DNA of 64,000 nt from Leuconostoc rapi (GCF_016908715.1 NZ_JAFBEK010000001.1:396874-460873), one strand, 5' to 3'. Positions 21,119 to 29,975 are shown, counted from the first letter of the stretch. Translations and numbers: made by a program. Notes: a model not told the origin generated them from the letters alone.

Positions 21119-21826
21119 ATGTTAAGAAGAGAAAATTTAAATGACATGGCACAAATAGTCGGTTATTCCGTTCCTAATTGGACAACTCGGCCATTTCCAG
21201 ATAAAAAAACGCATACAGGTCAATATTGTATATTGCAAGAAATTAATAAAAAGGTTCATTTTGATGATTTGTATCGTTTTTTTGGTCCAGAAGGTGACCA
21301 GACAACGTGGACTTATTTATCATTAGAGCACTTTGAAAATCGTGATACATTTTGGGATTATCTGACTAAAATAGCGCATGAAAAACAGTCGATTTATTAT
21401 GCTATTTTAGATAAATCAACTAAAAAAGTATTAGGAAGCTTTGCGTTAGTTGCGATTGATCAAGAAAATGGGAGTCTTGAAGTTGGTTATGTTATTTATT
21501 CAGAATTAATGAAAAAAACAAAAATCGCCACTGAGGCACAGTTTCTTTTGATGCAGTACGTATTTGATCAATTGGGATATCGTAGATATGTTTGGATGTG
21601 TGATAACTGTAATGAAGCATCCAAGCATGCTGCTACACGCTTGGGATTTTCTTTCGAAGGTATTTTTAGGAATATGTGGGTATACAAAAATAGAAATAGA
21701 GATACCGCTTGGTTTTCGATTACTGATTATGAATGGCCTAGTATTAAAAACAGGATGGAAAAGTGGCTCAACAAATCTAATTTTGATAACGAAGGCATTC
21801 AAAAAAATAAGTTGACCGAGATGTAA
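21119..21826 (+). CDS. RimJ/RimL-type GNAT acetyltransferase
   Basis: A 235-residue GNAT of the RimL-like group. GPEGDQTTWTYL and the core GSLEVGYVIYSELMKKTKIATEA (motif A region), then YRRYVWMCDNCNEASKHAATRLGF (motif B) and FEGIFRNMWVYKNRNRDTAWF, match bacterial RimJ/RimL relatives. Acceptor unknown; many relatives modify small toxic molecules or protein N-termini. The ribosome binding site AAGGCG overlaps the end of the preceding gene. The C-terminal 30 residues are charged and extend past the usual end. Confidence 0.82.
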   Translation: MLRRENLNDMAQIVGYSVPNWTTRPFPDKKTHTGQYCILQEINKKVHFDDLYRFFGPEGDQTTWTYLSLEHFENRDTFWDYLTKIAHEKQSIYYAILDKSTKKVLGSFALVAIDQENGSLEVGYVIYSELMKKTKIATEAQFLLMQYVFDQLGYRRYVWMCDNCNEASKHAATRLGFSFEGIFRNMWVYKNRNRDTAWFSITDYEWPSIKNRMEKWLNKSNFDNEGIQKNKLTEM

Positions 21827-22080
21827 TTGATCATCTATACAAGCATAGAACAAGTTACTGATATACTCACTGAGGTGTTGCTAATATTTTACATGTGATA
21901 TGCCAGTTGATGATATTTTAAATTTGTCACCAAACATAAGCCTTAATTTAAATAATCTAGCCTGTCTTAGTGAAGTTACTGCCGTTTTTCGGTTGGTTAA
22001 GTTACTAAGTTTTTTTTACGTGTTGATTATCATGTATAGTAGCATTTTTCGTTCTAAGCTGACAGTCTTTTTGCTTTAAA

Positions 22081-22797
22081 TTAAGAAATAGGCATTTTAT
22101 TAAAAACCACAATACTGCCTTTATCATATCTGTGACGTGTATGAGAATATTCAAATATACGTCCGTCTGTTAAACTAATCGTTTGAGAAACTTGCAAAAC
22201 AGGATCATCATTCCGGCAATTGAGATAAGAAACATCGTCATTATTGGCTTTATCAGCACTAATTCGGCGTACTGCACTACCTATTTCTAAATGTAATTCG
22301 TTTTTAATAAATGAAAAAATAGAACCTGTTGCCACTTCTTCAGTTAGATTTGTAATAACAGACAAAGGCATTATAGATTTTGTCAGCTCATACGGTTCGT
22401 TGTCAAGAAATCTTAGCCGATATATATCATAAACAGGAACAGTTTCAGAAGTATTTAATTTTTTGCTCTCCTCTGGTGTCGGCAACCGGATTTCAAAATG
22501 TAAGACTTTAGTTGAGACCTTTGCTTTTCCTGAAAAAAGTTGAGTTGTGCCGCCATACTGAGATGAAATAATATCTAGAGCCGAGGAATAGGTGGGAGAA
22601 ACAAATGTGCCACTGCCTTGTCTTCTAATAATTAAATTATCATTAAATAGCATGTCCAGTGATTTTTGTATAGTGACACGTGACGTATTGAATTCGTTTG
22701 CTAATTCCGCTTGTCTAGGCAATGCCTCGCCAGGTTGATAATCCCCATTCTCAATTTTTTGTCTTATTTTTTTGGCAATTTGCTGATATAAACTCAT
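22081..22797 (-). CDS. GntR-family regulator with UTRA domain
   Basis: A 238-residue HutC-subfamily repressor. The N-terminal winged helix (LYQQIAKKIRQKIENGDYQP, then RQAELANEFNTSRVTIQKSL) occupies residues 3-65 and the UTRA ligand domain about 90-232. It is divergent from a GH1/PTS operon that starts at 22975, so it most likely senses a phosphorylated beta-glucoside and represses that operon and perhaps itself. The intergenic region holds the promoter and the ATACATGTAT palindrome. Confidence 0.88.
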   Translation of the reverse strand: MSLYQQIAKKIRQKIENGDYQPGEALPRQAELANEFNTSRVTIQKSLDMLFNDNLIIRRQGSGTFVSPTYSSALDIISSQYGGTTQLFSGKAKVSTKVLHFEIRLPTPEESKKLNTSETVPVYDIYRLRFLDNEPYELTKSIMPLSVITNLTEEVATGSIFSFIKNELHLEIGSAVRRISADKANNDDVSYLNCRNDDPVLQVSQTISLTDGRIFEYSHTRHRYDKGSIVVFNKMPIS

Positions 22798-22898
22798 TTT
22801 AGGGATCCTTTTAAAATTACTTAATCAACACTATAATAACACATAATTTTAATATATACACGTATTTTAAATATGTAAATTTAAATTATAAATTTGTA

Positions 22899-22934
22899 TT
22901 GACAAATAATAAAATCGAGAGATAATACATGTAT
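22899..22934 (+). promoter_or_regulatory. Promoter and candidate operator of the beta-glucoside operon
   Basis: TTGACA (22899-22904) and GATAAT (22921-22926) are 16 bp apart. The palindrome ATACATGTAT (22925-22934) covers the end of the -10 box and the start point. GntR/HutC repressors often bind TGTATA-type dyads, so this is the probable site of the divergent regulator. Confidence 0.6.
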
Positions 22935-22974
22935 AGAGACAATGAAGATGGTTTTTGGAAAGGAAAAGTGTGCT

Positions 22975-24372
22975 ATGAAAAAAGAACCTTTTTTATGGGG
23001 AAATTCGGTCTCCAGTATGCAAACTGAGGGTGCTTGGAATGAGGGCGGTAAAGGTCTTTCGGTATATGATATAAAGGAAGCTGGTGAGGAAAGTAGCGAT
23101 TGGAAGGTTGCAATCGACGAGTATCATAGATATCAAGAAGATTTTGATTTAATGAAGAACGCTGGGATGAATTGTTATCGATTTCAAATTTCGTGGTCAC
23201 GTATAATTCCTGATGGTGATGGCAAGATTAATGAGGAAGGGTTGCGGTACTACAGTAATTTTATTAACAACTTGAACAAATCGGGTATCATACCAATTGT
23301 TTGTCTATATCACTTTGATATGCCATTGTCATTATCAAAAAAATATAATGGTTTAATTAATGATCATGTTAGAGATGCATTTATTAGATTCTCAAAAATA
23401 GTGATCAAACATTTTTCCGATAAAGTGAAGTATTGGATACCGTTTAATGAACAAAACTGTATGACATTTGAAGAAGGATTTCAAAATTCTGGTTATATTT
23501 TTGGACCGAAAAGCATTAAAGAACTATATAAAATATCAGCAAATACTTTAATTGCTTATTCAGAAATCGCTGATTATATACATCATTTCCCTGATATGAA
23601 CGTTGGTGGCATGGTAGCTTATCAAGAAATGTATCCCGCTTCAACTGACCCAGAAGATAATATGTATGCTCGTAAAGCGATGGCGTTTATTAATGAAGAT
23701 TACCTAACCTTTTTTGCAACAGGCAAACGTTCCCCTGAAGTTATTCAATATATGAAACAGAATGATCTACAATTTCTTAACGATGAGATTACGTTGTCTT
23801 TGTTAAAGCATCCAAATATGAAGAGCGATTTCCTAGCTTTCAGTTATTATTATAGTTTAGTTATCGATAGTAAATTAATTGATAAAAATGATGCGCCCAA
23901 CGCGTATATGGCTAAAGGACGTATCCCAAACGAGATGCTACCAACATCAGAATTTGGATGGCAAATAGATCCCGTCGGTTTTCGAAATACAATTACTAAA
24001 ATGTACAATCGTTTTGGGTTGCCAATTCTACCAGCGGAAAATGGTATAGGTGCACGTGAATATTGGAATGGTAAAGATCAAATAATCGATGATTACCGAA
24101 TTGAATATCATAAAAATCATATCAATCAAATGCTTAAAGCGATACACATTGATGGTGCAAATATTATAGGTTATCTAGGGTGGGGCTTGATTGATATACC
24201 AAGTTCAAAGGGAAATGTCGAAAAAAGATATGGACTAGTCTATGTTAACCGCGATAATCATAATATCAAAGACCTTAAACGTGTGCCTAAAAAAAGTTAT
24301 TTTTGGTTTAAAAAATTTATTCAAGAAAAAAACATTGAGTTGAGTAAGGAGGAAAATTATTATGACACATAA
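22975..24372 (+). CDS. GH1 6-phospho-beta-glucosidase
   Basis: Splits phosphorylated beta-glucosides delivered by the PTS encoded next to it. This is a GH1 enzyme with N-terminal FLWGNSVSSMQTEGAWNEGG, acid/base glutamate in IPFNEQNC (about residue 162) and nucleophile in LPAENGIG (about 358). The latter is a variant of the usual ITENG. A serine- and lysine-containing pocket near SSKGNVEKRYGLVYV fits a 6-phospho substrate. AAAGGAAAA supports the ATG at 22975 over the one at 22942. It overlaps the EIIC gene by 11 nt. Confidence 0.88.
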   Translation: MKKEPFLWGNSVSSMQTEGAWNEGGKGLSVYDIKEAGEESSDWKVAIDEYHRYQEDFDLMKNAGMNCYRFQISWSRIIPDGDGKINEEGLRYYSNFINNLNKSGIIPIVCLYHFDMPLSLSKKYNGLINDHVRDAFIRFSKIVIKHFSDKVKYWIPFNEQNCMTFEEGFQNSGYIFGPKSIKELYKISANTLIAYSEIADYIHHFPDMNVGGMVAYQEMYPASTDPEDNMYARKAMAFINEDYLTFFATGKRSPEVIQYMKQNDLQFLNDEITLSLLKHPNMKSDFLAFSYYYSLVIDSKLIDKNDAPNAYMAKGRIPNEMLPTSEFGWQIDPVGFRNTITKMYNRFGLPILPAENGIGAREYWNGKDQIIDDYRIEYHKNHINQMLKAIHIDGANIIGYLGWGLIDIPSSKGNVEKRYGLVYVNRDNHNIKDLKRVPKKSYFWFKKFIQEKNIELSKEENYYDT

Positions 24373-25669
24373 AGGTATTTGGCAACAATTTATTGATCAT
24401 TTTACACGCATTTCAATAAAAATAGGCAATCAAATTCACTTAAGGTCATTAAGAGATGCATTTGCCATGGTTATGCCGTTATTTATTCTTGCTGGTTTAG
24501 GTGTTTTAATCAATAACGTTTTTTTTCCACTATTCTTAAAAAGCACGACATTGATTAATTTTCAAACATTTGGTAATTTAATTGTTAATGGCACATTAAA
24601 TATTGCGGGACTAATTATTGCACCGGTTATTGGTTACTGTTTAGCTCGTAATCGACACTACAAAAATCCACTAGGTGCAGCTATTGTGTCTCTCGCAGGG
24701 TTGATTGTTGTTATGCCTACAACACTACAAGCGTTACCAGTTGCGGGAAAACATACAGTTGAGATTACTGGGTTTTTATCCTATAGTAATATTGGTGTTA
24801 CTGGCATGTTTGCGGGTATTATTGTTGGGCTAGTTGCATCTGAGCTGTTCATTAAATTGTCTAAAATAGAGAAAATAAAAATTAATTTAGGCGAAAATGT
24901 GCCACCAGCTGTCAGTGATTCATTTCTGACGTTAATTCCGACAATAGCCGTCATAGCATTATTAGCTATTATTTCAGCCATTTTATTTGTTGGATTCCAT
25001 ACCGATTTGATTAAGTTAATTACAACCATTATTCAAGAACCGTTGCGCAAAGTTAATACAAGTTTACCAGGTTTTCTACTGATTTATACAGTAGGGAACT
25101 TACTGTTTGGCTTTGGTATTCATCAAGCTGTCATAAATGGGACATTATTAGATCCTGTGTTATTAATTAATACTAATAAAAATATGCAAGCTTTTGCATC
25201 AGGAGAACATGTGCCCTATATCATTACCAGTGTTTTTAGAGATACATTTGGGATGATGGGCGGAACAGGAAGTACAATTTGTTTGTTGGTGGCGACCTTT
25301 ATGTTTTCTCGAATAAAACCTAGCCGAGAAGTGGCCAAGTTATCGATTGTTCCAGGAATTTTTAATATAAATGAACCAGTAATCTATGGGTATCCAATTG
25401 TTTTTAATATTCCTTTACTTATTCCATTCGTTCTTACACCGGTCATATCATTGCTTATCGCTTATGCCGCTACTGTTTTAGGATTCATGAACAGAACTGT
25501 TGTTTTAGTACCATGGACCACACCGCCCTTAATCAATGGCTTTTTGGCTACCGGAGGTGACTGGCGTGCAGTTGTTGTCCAATTAATAAGCTTCACGGTG
25601 GGCGTACTTTTCTATATTCCATTTATGAAAATCAGTGAACAGGTCATATTAAGGCAGCAAAAAAATTAA
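24362..25669 (+). CDS. PTS sugar transporter subunit IIC, lactose/cellobiose family
   Basis: A 435-residue membrane permease of the cellobiose/lichenan/chitobiose EIIC type. It has about ten hydrophobic segments, with the conserved GFGIHQAVINGTLLDP and IFNINEPVIYGYPIVFN motifs, the latter being the substrate-site NEP(V/I)xFG-like box. AAGGAGG precedes the ATG inside the end of the GH1 gene. It works with the EIIB at 25691. No EIIA gene is present in this operon, so IIA must come from elsewhere. Confidence 0.9.
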   Translation: MTHKGIWQQFIDHFTRISIKIGNQIHLRSLRDAFAMVMPLFILAGLGVLINNVFFPLFLKSTTLINFQTFGNLIVNGTLNIAGLIIAPVIGYCLARNRHYKNPLGAAIVSLAGLIVVMPTTLQALPVAGKHTVEITGFLSYSNIGVTGMFAGIIVGLVASELFIKLSKIEKIKINLGENVPPAVSDSFLTLIPTIAVIALLAIISAILFVGFHTDLIKLITTIIQEPLRKVNTSLPGFLLIYTVGNLLFGFGIHQAVINGTLLDPVLLINTNKNMQAFASGEHVPYIITSVFRDTFGMMGGTGSTICLLVATFMFSRIKPSREVAKLSIVPGIFNINEPVIYGYPIVFNIPLLIPFVLTPVISLLIAYAATVLGFMNRTVVLVPWTTPPLINGFLATGGDWRAVVVQLISFTVGVLFYIPFMKISEQVILRQQKN

Positions 25670-25690
25670 CAAATGAGGAGATATAATCTA

Positions 25691-26008
25691 ATGTCAAAGA
25701 AAACAATTATGCTGTGTTGTGTTGCCGGCATGAGTACCAGCTTATTAGTGAATAAAATGAAAAAAGCGGCTGACGCGGCTGGCATAGAAGTAAACATATT
25801 TGCTACTTCAGTGTCTGGATTTGATGAAGAAATTAACAGCAAAAAAATTGACTGTGTACTGCTTGGCCCCCAAGTGAGTTATATGGAAAACGAACTTAGA
25901 GATAAGCTAGGAAATCAAGACATACCTTTACGTGTGATTAGTATGGCAGATTATGGCATGATGAATGGTCAAAAAGTACTCAAAGAAGCAGTCGAATTAA
26001 TGCAATAA
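25691..26008 (+). CDS. PTS sugar transporter subunit IIB, lactose/cellobiose family
   Basis: A 105-residue phosphocarrier. The phosphocysteine lies in IMLCCVAGMSTSLL (residue 10, in CVAGMST). The rest (LLGPQVSYMENEL) matches cellobiose-type EIIB. The ATG at 25691 is chosen because GAGGAGATAT lies just upstream; the track frame from 25673 would start inside that site. Last gene of the operon, followed by a cre-like site and a terminator. Confidence 0.92.
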   Translation: MSKKTIMLCCVAGMSTSLLVNKMKKAADAAGIEVNIFATSVSGFDEEINSKKIDCVLLGPQVSYMENELRDKLGNQDIPLRVISMADYGMMNGQKVLKEAVELMQ

Positions 26009-26021
26009 TGTCGTTAAAATA

Positions 26022-26035
26022 TGTAAACGCTTACT
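26022..26035 (+). promoter_or_regulatory. cre-like site 3' of the EIIB gene
   Basis: TGTAAACGCTTACT differs from the cre consensus only at the last base. It lies between the end of the PTS operon and its terminator, an unusual place; it may be a roadblock or a relic of a lost downstream operon. Confidence 0.5.
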
Positions 26036-26050
26036 AATGTAGAAATGTAC

Positions 26051-26082
26051 AAAATCTCAGTCATTTTTGGCTGGGATTTTTT
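26051..26082 (+). terminator. Terminator of the GH1-PTS operon
   Basis: AAATCTCAGTC pairs with GGCTGGGATTT (with wobbles) over a short T-rich loop, followed by TTTT. Confidence 0.88.
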
Positions 26083-26146
26083 GGTAAACAATATCAATCT
26101 TGAATTCGATGGATAAAGCATTTGTTTAACAGAACAAAAAGAATTT

Positions 26147-26520
26147 CTAGATTTTAAAGTGCTTTTTTAAAAAAGCGATGACATGTTGTTTATTAATGTT
26201 AACACTGCTTTTCAACCAACAGCTAAATATAGCTACAGTTGTATTAAACAATAATTCTATCTCAGCCGGATCATTCACGTCGATATTCATTGTGGTGTCT
26301 ATTTTTGTGACTTTCAATCGATTGAGCAAAAACTTTTGTAATGTGATATTAAATTTAGCGATGGAAGCAACGCAATGTTGAAAGAGACCTAAATTAGTAT
26401 CAATTACCTCTAAAATATTGTTAATTTCCGCATCTAAACTTTTAAATTCTGAAGGTTGTGTAGACGAATCAAATTTATATTCTAAAAATTCATTGAGGAG
26501 TTCGTCTACATGATGCCATG
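26147..26520 (-). pseudogene. TetR-family regulator relic (C-terminal part only)
   Basis: The minus-strand frame encodes a TetR-type C-terminal domain: SWHHVDELLNEFLEYKF near its start and IFSCWLKSS near its end. The N-terminal helix-turn-helix is missing. Upstream of about 26520 the frame continues for ten residues through sequence that on the other strand encodes a transporter, so the true 5' half has been deleted. It abuts the MMPL relic head to head. Not expected to bind DNA. Confidence 0.75.
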
Positions 26521-26727
26521 ATGCAATCTGTGAGCCAAGTCGGCTCAGCAATCACTGTTTCAGGATTGACAGTGATTGGTGGTTTTGCGGCTATTATATT
26601 CGTTAGTTTTCCGGTATTGAGTTCTTTTGGACTGATTACAGTTTTAGATACGGCATACTCGTTGGTGGCGGAACTGACAATATTACCAGCTACGGTAGCA
26701 CGAGTTCAAAAGTTCAAAACAAAGTGA
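26518..26727 (+). pseudogene. MMPL-family transporter relic (C-terminal part only)
   Basis: Sixty-nine codons encode the last membrane segments of an MMPL/RND-type lipid or drug exporter: GSAITVSGLTVIGGFAAIIF and FGLITVLDTAYSLVAELTILPA are typical of the region after the final periplasmic domain. The N-terminal portion (about 600-800 residues in intact relatives) is absent. Together with the TetR relic it marks one deletion that removed both promoters and both N-termini. The junction carries a tandem CATGATGC. Confidence 0.78.
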
Positions 26728-26826
26728 ATTTGATAATTTGACATGCTTTGTGTCATCGTAGTAAATTACAATAACTTGTACGATTGCACATGATATTATA
26801 GTCATGAAGTCAGCACTATAAAAGTA

Positions 26827-26869
26827 ACAAAACACATCACACGAGGTCATCTAATTGGTGTGTTTTGTG
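26827..26869 (+). terminator. Stem-loop after the MMPL relic
   Basis: ACAAAACACA (26827-26836) and TGTGTTTTGT (26859-26868) pair perfectly over a 22-nt loop. The U tract is only partial, so termination is plausible but unproven. Confidence 0.55.
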
Positions 26870-26948
26870 ATACTAGCGTGTCAATCATATGGATATCTGA
26901 GTACAGTACTTCTTTTTTTAACTAAGTATCTTAAAGTAAGCGTTTAAT

Positions 26949-26977
26949 TTGTTATTATGTATCGTGCACGATATAAT
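26949..26977 (+). promoter_or_regulatory. Promoter and operator of the MarR-reductase operon
   Basis: TTGTTA (26949-26954) and TATAAT (26972-26977) are 17 bp apart. The perfect palindrome TATCGTGCACGATA (26960-26973) fills the spacer and touches the -10 box. It is a natural site for the MarR/OhrR-type protein encoded immediately downstream. Confidence 0.7.
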
Positions 26978-26998
26978 AAATAACGAGGTGAGAAATTA

Positions 26999-27460
26999 AT
27001 GACAAAAAATGAACAGGTGTATGACGAATTATGTTTATCAGTGTATAACACAAATCGTTATTTTCATCATTTATATGGCATTGTCCTGGATAAATATGAT
27101 TTATCTTATTTACAATATATGTCTTTGCTTGTCATATCTAAAAATAAATCTGTAAAGTTAATGGACATTGGTACAGAATTAGATCTTTCTAGTAATACGT
27201 TGACACCGGTCATTGACAGATTGGTCAAAAAATCATGGCTTGTTAAAGTACCCAGTGAAGTAGATCGACGTGTAAAATTTTTGGAAATACCAGCTTCAAA
27301 ATATCAGTTGTTCGAAAATATTTTGGTAGATATTGCGCGTATTCGTGATAAATTAATACAGTCAAGTACGCGTTCTATCGAATCAATTATTGCCGAAAAT
27401 GATATTCTAAACAGGGTATTAAAGGAAATAATAGCAGACAATCGGAGGCTTGAAAAATGA
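26999..27460 (+). CDS. MarR-family regulator, OhrR-like with conserved N-terminal cysteine
   Basis: A 153-residue winged-helix repressor. The N-terminus YDELCLSVYNTNRYFHHLY aligns with the OhrR signature LCFxLYxxSR, whose cysteine (here Cys12) is the peroxide sensor. The DNA-binding core is GTELDLSSNTLTPVIDRLVK (about 59-78). No second cysteine is present, matching the one-Cys OhrR class. GAGGTGAG precedes the ATG. It overlaps the next gene by 4 nt. Sensing of organic hydroperoxide or quinone is inferred from family and neighbours. Confidence 0.82.
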   Translation: MTKNEQVYDELCLSVYNTNRYFHHLYGIVLDKYDLSYLQYMSLLVISKNKSVKLMDIGTELDLSSNTLTPVIDRLVKKSWLVKVPSEVDRRVKFLEIPASKYQLFENILVDIARIRDKLIQSSTRSIESIIAENDILNRVLKEIIADNRRLEK

Positions 27461-28797
27461 CTTATGACGTTATCTTTATCGGTAGTGGGCACGCTGCTTG
27501 GCATGGTGCCCAAACGTTAGCACGATCAGGTAAAAAAGTAGCTTTGGTGGAAGAAAACAAGGTTGCGGGGACATGTACCAATTTTGGTTGTAACGCTAAA
27601 ATTTTGTTGGACGGACCAGCTGAAATGATACATCATTTACAGCATTACCATGGTATCGGTATTAACGAAACACCTAATATTATTTGGCCAGAATTAATGG
27701 CTTATAAGCATCAAGTGATTGACCCAATGTCAGACAGTTTAGCGCATATGTTATCCGTTGATGGCATTGATATTATCAATGGACATGCAACATTCTTAGA
27801 TGTCAAAAAAATTACTGTGGCAGATCAAATTTATCAAGCTAAGAACTTTGTTATTGCAACCGGACAACGGCCTGCCAAATTATCAATCACTGGCGCGGAA
27901 CTATTGCATGATAGTACAGATTTCTTAGATTTACCCGATATGCCAAAATCAATCCTATTTATTGGTGCTGGTTATATCGCAATGGAGTTTGCTGCAATTG
28001 CGCAAGCTGCTGGAAGCAAGGTGACAGTCGTTGAGTATGGAGATCGTGCATTAACTGGGTTTGATACTGCGTATGCTCAAAACGTAGTTGATGACATGAC
28101 ACAAGGTGGTATTCAATTTTCTTTTAATCACGCAGTGTCTAGCGTATCACGTCTTGAAAATAATCAGTTTCAAGTGGCAACGACCCAAGGGCAAACATAT
28201 CGTGTTGATTACGTTATGGACACAACTGGCCGCGTTCCCAATATTGAATCGTTAGGCTTAGACGGTATTAATGTTTTGTACGATAAACAAGGCGTTTTGG
28301 TTAATGATCATTTGCAAACTTCTGTTACCAATATTTATGCTAGCGGTGACGTGATATCAAAGTCAATTGCACGTCTGACCCCAACTGCAACATTTGAATC
28401 AAATTATATTGCTAGTCTGCTTTTGGGCGCCAAAGCGCCAATCAATTATCCAGTTGTACCTACCATTGCTTTTACATTACCTCGTGTAGCACAAATAGGT
28501 GTGACGGTTGATCAAGCAAATCAAGATGTAAATCTACAAGTTCATGAAATACCTTATGGCCAACTTATGCGCTTCCAAACGTTAAATGATGCTCATGCAG
28601 CCATAAAAATTGTGGTCAATAAAAACAAACGACTTGTTGGGGCAGCCTTGATTGGTGATTTTGCGCCAGAAGTTATTAATGCACTTGTCCCTGTGATTAA
28701 TAAGTCATACACTAGCAAAGATATTGAATCACAAATTTTTGCGTTTCCAACCCATTCGGGCATTGTACTACCACTGATCGCTAATTATTTAGCTTAA
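27457..28797 (+). CDS. FAD-dependent pyridine nucleotide-disulfide oxidoreductase
   Basis: A 446-residue flavoprotein of the glutathione/mercuric reductase family. The FAD site is IFIGSGHAAWHGAQTLA (residues 6-22). A redox-active pair is present in AGTCTNFGCNAK (Cys-x4-Cys, about 41-46). The NAD(P)H site is ILFIGAGYIAMEFAAIA. The dimer-interface tail reads FPTHSGIVLP where thiol reductases have HPTxxE, so the catalytic base histidine and glutamate are replaced. Translationally coupled to the MarR gene (ATGA overlap). It probably reduces a low-molecular thiol or quinone. Confidence 0.85.
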   Translation: MTYDVIFIGSGHAAWHGAQTLARSGKKVALVEENKVAGTCTNFGCNAKILLDGPAEMIHHLQHYHGIGINETPNIIWPELMAYKHQVIDPMSDSLAHMLSVDGIDIINGHATFLDVKKITVADQIYQAKNFVIATGQRPAKLSITGAELLHDSTDFLDLPDMPKSILFIGAGYIAMEFAAIAQAAGSKVTVVEYGDRALTGFDTAYAQNVVDDMTQGGIQFSFNHAVSSVSRLENNQFQVATTQGQTYRVDYVMDTTGRVPNIESLGLDGINVLYDKQGVLVNDHLQTSVTNIYASGDVISKSIARLTPTATFESNYIASLLLGAKAPINYPVVPTIAFTLPRVAQIGVTVDQANQDVNLQVHEIPYGQLMRFQTLNDAHAAIKIVVNKNKRLVGAALIGDFAPEVINALVPVINKSYTSKDIESQIFAFPTHSGIVLPLIANYLA

Positions 28798-28812
28798 TAA
28801 GGGAGAGACGCT

Positions 28813-29751
28813 ATGAAAGCAGCTGTAATTAACCATTATGGTGATCGAAACGAACTCGAGGTTATCGACACAAGAATGCCTGAAATTCAAGCAGATGAAG
28901 TGTTAGTAGAAAATCATGCAACCAGTATTAATCCAATTGACTATAAAGCGCGGCAAGGGTTACTAAAGCCTATGTTCCAATGGCAATTTCCAGTTATTTT
29001 GGGCTGGGATCTTGCAGGGACAATTGTTTCTGTTGGTGAGCAGGTAAAGGGATTTGAAGTTGGCGATGCTATTTTTGCTCGACCAGATATTGATAACCTA
29101 GGCGCGAATGGCGCTTATGCAGAGTACACAGCTGTTAAGGCTGACAAGCTAGCACATAAGCCAAGTAATATTAGTTTTGAAGAAGCTGCTGCTGTACCAT
29201 TAGCTGCCTTGACAGCCTTACAGATGCTTCGGCAACTCAAATTATTGTCAAATCAGAAAATATTGATTCAAGCTGGTGCTGGCGGTGTTGGCATTTATGC
29301 CATTCAACTAGCTAAAATGATGGGTGCCTATGTAGCAACAACAGCTGGACAAGTCAACCACGAATTCGTGAAATCATTAGGTGCTGATTTAGTAATCGAT
29401 TATCATGAATACAATATCCAAGATGTCCTGTCAGACTTTGATGCTGTTTTAGATACCGTAGGGGACGTTGATGGCGGTATCGCTATTCTTAAACCTGGGG
29501 GTCATTTTGTTACCATTTCCACTACTTTAACTGATCAACAAAAAAACATCTCAAATAAAACCGTGATGTCTGGTTGGTTAACCCCCAATGGTCGGGACTT
29601 AGAAACTTTGGCAATCGACATCGCAAACGAGGACCTGAAAATTGTCGTGGACTCAATTTATCCACTCACAACAGAAGGTATTCGCCAAGCACATGAACGT
29701 AGCGAAACCCACCATGCTCGAGGAAAAGTTGTAGTCACTATTAAACCATGA
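28813..29751 (+). CDS. Zinc-independent NADP-dependent quinone oxidoreductase (MDR family)
   Basis: A 312-residue quinone oxidoreductase-type protein. It has the GroES-like N-terminus (NHATSINPIDYKARQGLLKP, PVILGWDLAGTI) and the Rossmann motif AGAGGVGIYAIQLAKMMGA at about 153-171. Zinc-binding cysteines are absent, as in the QOR subgroup. AAGGGAGAG precedes the ATG, 12 nt after the flavoprotein stop. The operon MarR-flavoprotein-QOR suggests a response to electrophiles or peroxides. Confidence 0.88.
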   Translation: MKAAVINHYGDRNELEVIDTRMPEIQADEVLVENHATSINPIDYKARQGLLKPMFQWQFPVILGWDLAGTIVSVGEQVKGFEVGDAIFARPDIDNLGANGAYAEYTAVKADKLAHKPSNISFEEAAAVPLAALTALQMLRQLKLLSNQKILIQAGAGGVGIYAIQLAKMMGAYVATTAGQVNHEFVKSLGADLVIDYHEYNIQDVLSDFDAVLDTVGDVDGGIAILKPGGHFVTISTTLTDQQKNISNKTVMSGWLTPNGRDLETLAIDIANEDLKIVVDSIYPLTTEGIRQAHERSETHHARGKVVVTIKP

Positions 29752-29765
29752 GGTCAAGCAACATT

Positions 29766-29794
29766 TTGACAAGACTGTCAAAATAAGTTATACT
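29766..29794 (+). promoter_or_regulatory. Promoter of the thiamin-salvage operon
   Basis: TTGACA (29766-29771) and TATACT (29789-29794) are spaced 17 bp and lie just upstream of the TPP aptamer. Confidence 0.8.
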
Positions 29795-29816
29795 CAATAA
29801 ATCAATTAAACAGTAA

Positions 29817-29975
29817 ACTAGGGGCGCCCAACGGCTGAGAAGTACCCTTTGAACCTGAGATGGATAATACCAGCGGAGGAAAGTAATTTGTGATGCAACA
29901 TTAACTTGCTTGCAACGCCTATTGAATCCAATTTTTTGGAGCACTTTTGTCCGCCGGCAAGAGTGCTTTTTTCGC
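29817..29975 (+). promoter_or_regulatory. TPP riboswitch with intrinsic terminator
   Basis: The THI-element core is clear: GGGGCGCCC, GGCTGAGA, CCCTTTGAACCTGA and TGGATAATACCAGCGGAGGA in order (29821-29882). An expression platform follows: AGCACTTTTG (29940-29949) pairs with CAAGAGTGCT (29958-29967) and runs into TTTTTT. The start codon at 29987 comes right after. Thiamin pyrophosphate binding should favour this terminator and shut off the two downstream salvage genes. Confidence 0.95.
29940..29973 (+). terminator. Riboswitch-controlled terminator
   Basis: Ten-base-pair stem, 8-nt loop and six-T tail between the TPP aptamer and the amidohydrolase gene; regulated, not constitutive. Confidence 0.85.

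Noticed and set aside
22000..22080. CCG-T5-CGG mini-hairpin near 21980 as a terminator of the GNAT pair
   Set aside because: Stem of only three to four pairs and no U tract in a sensible position.
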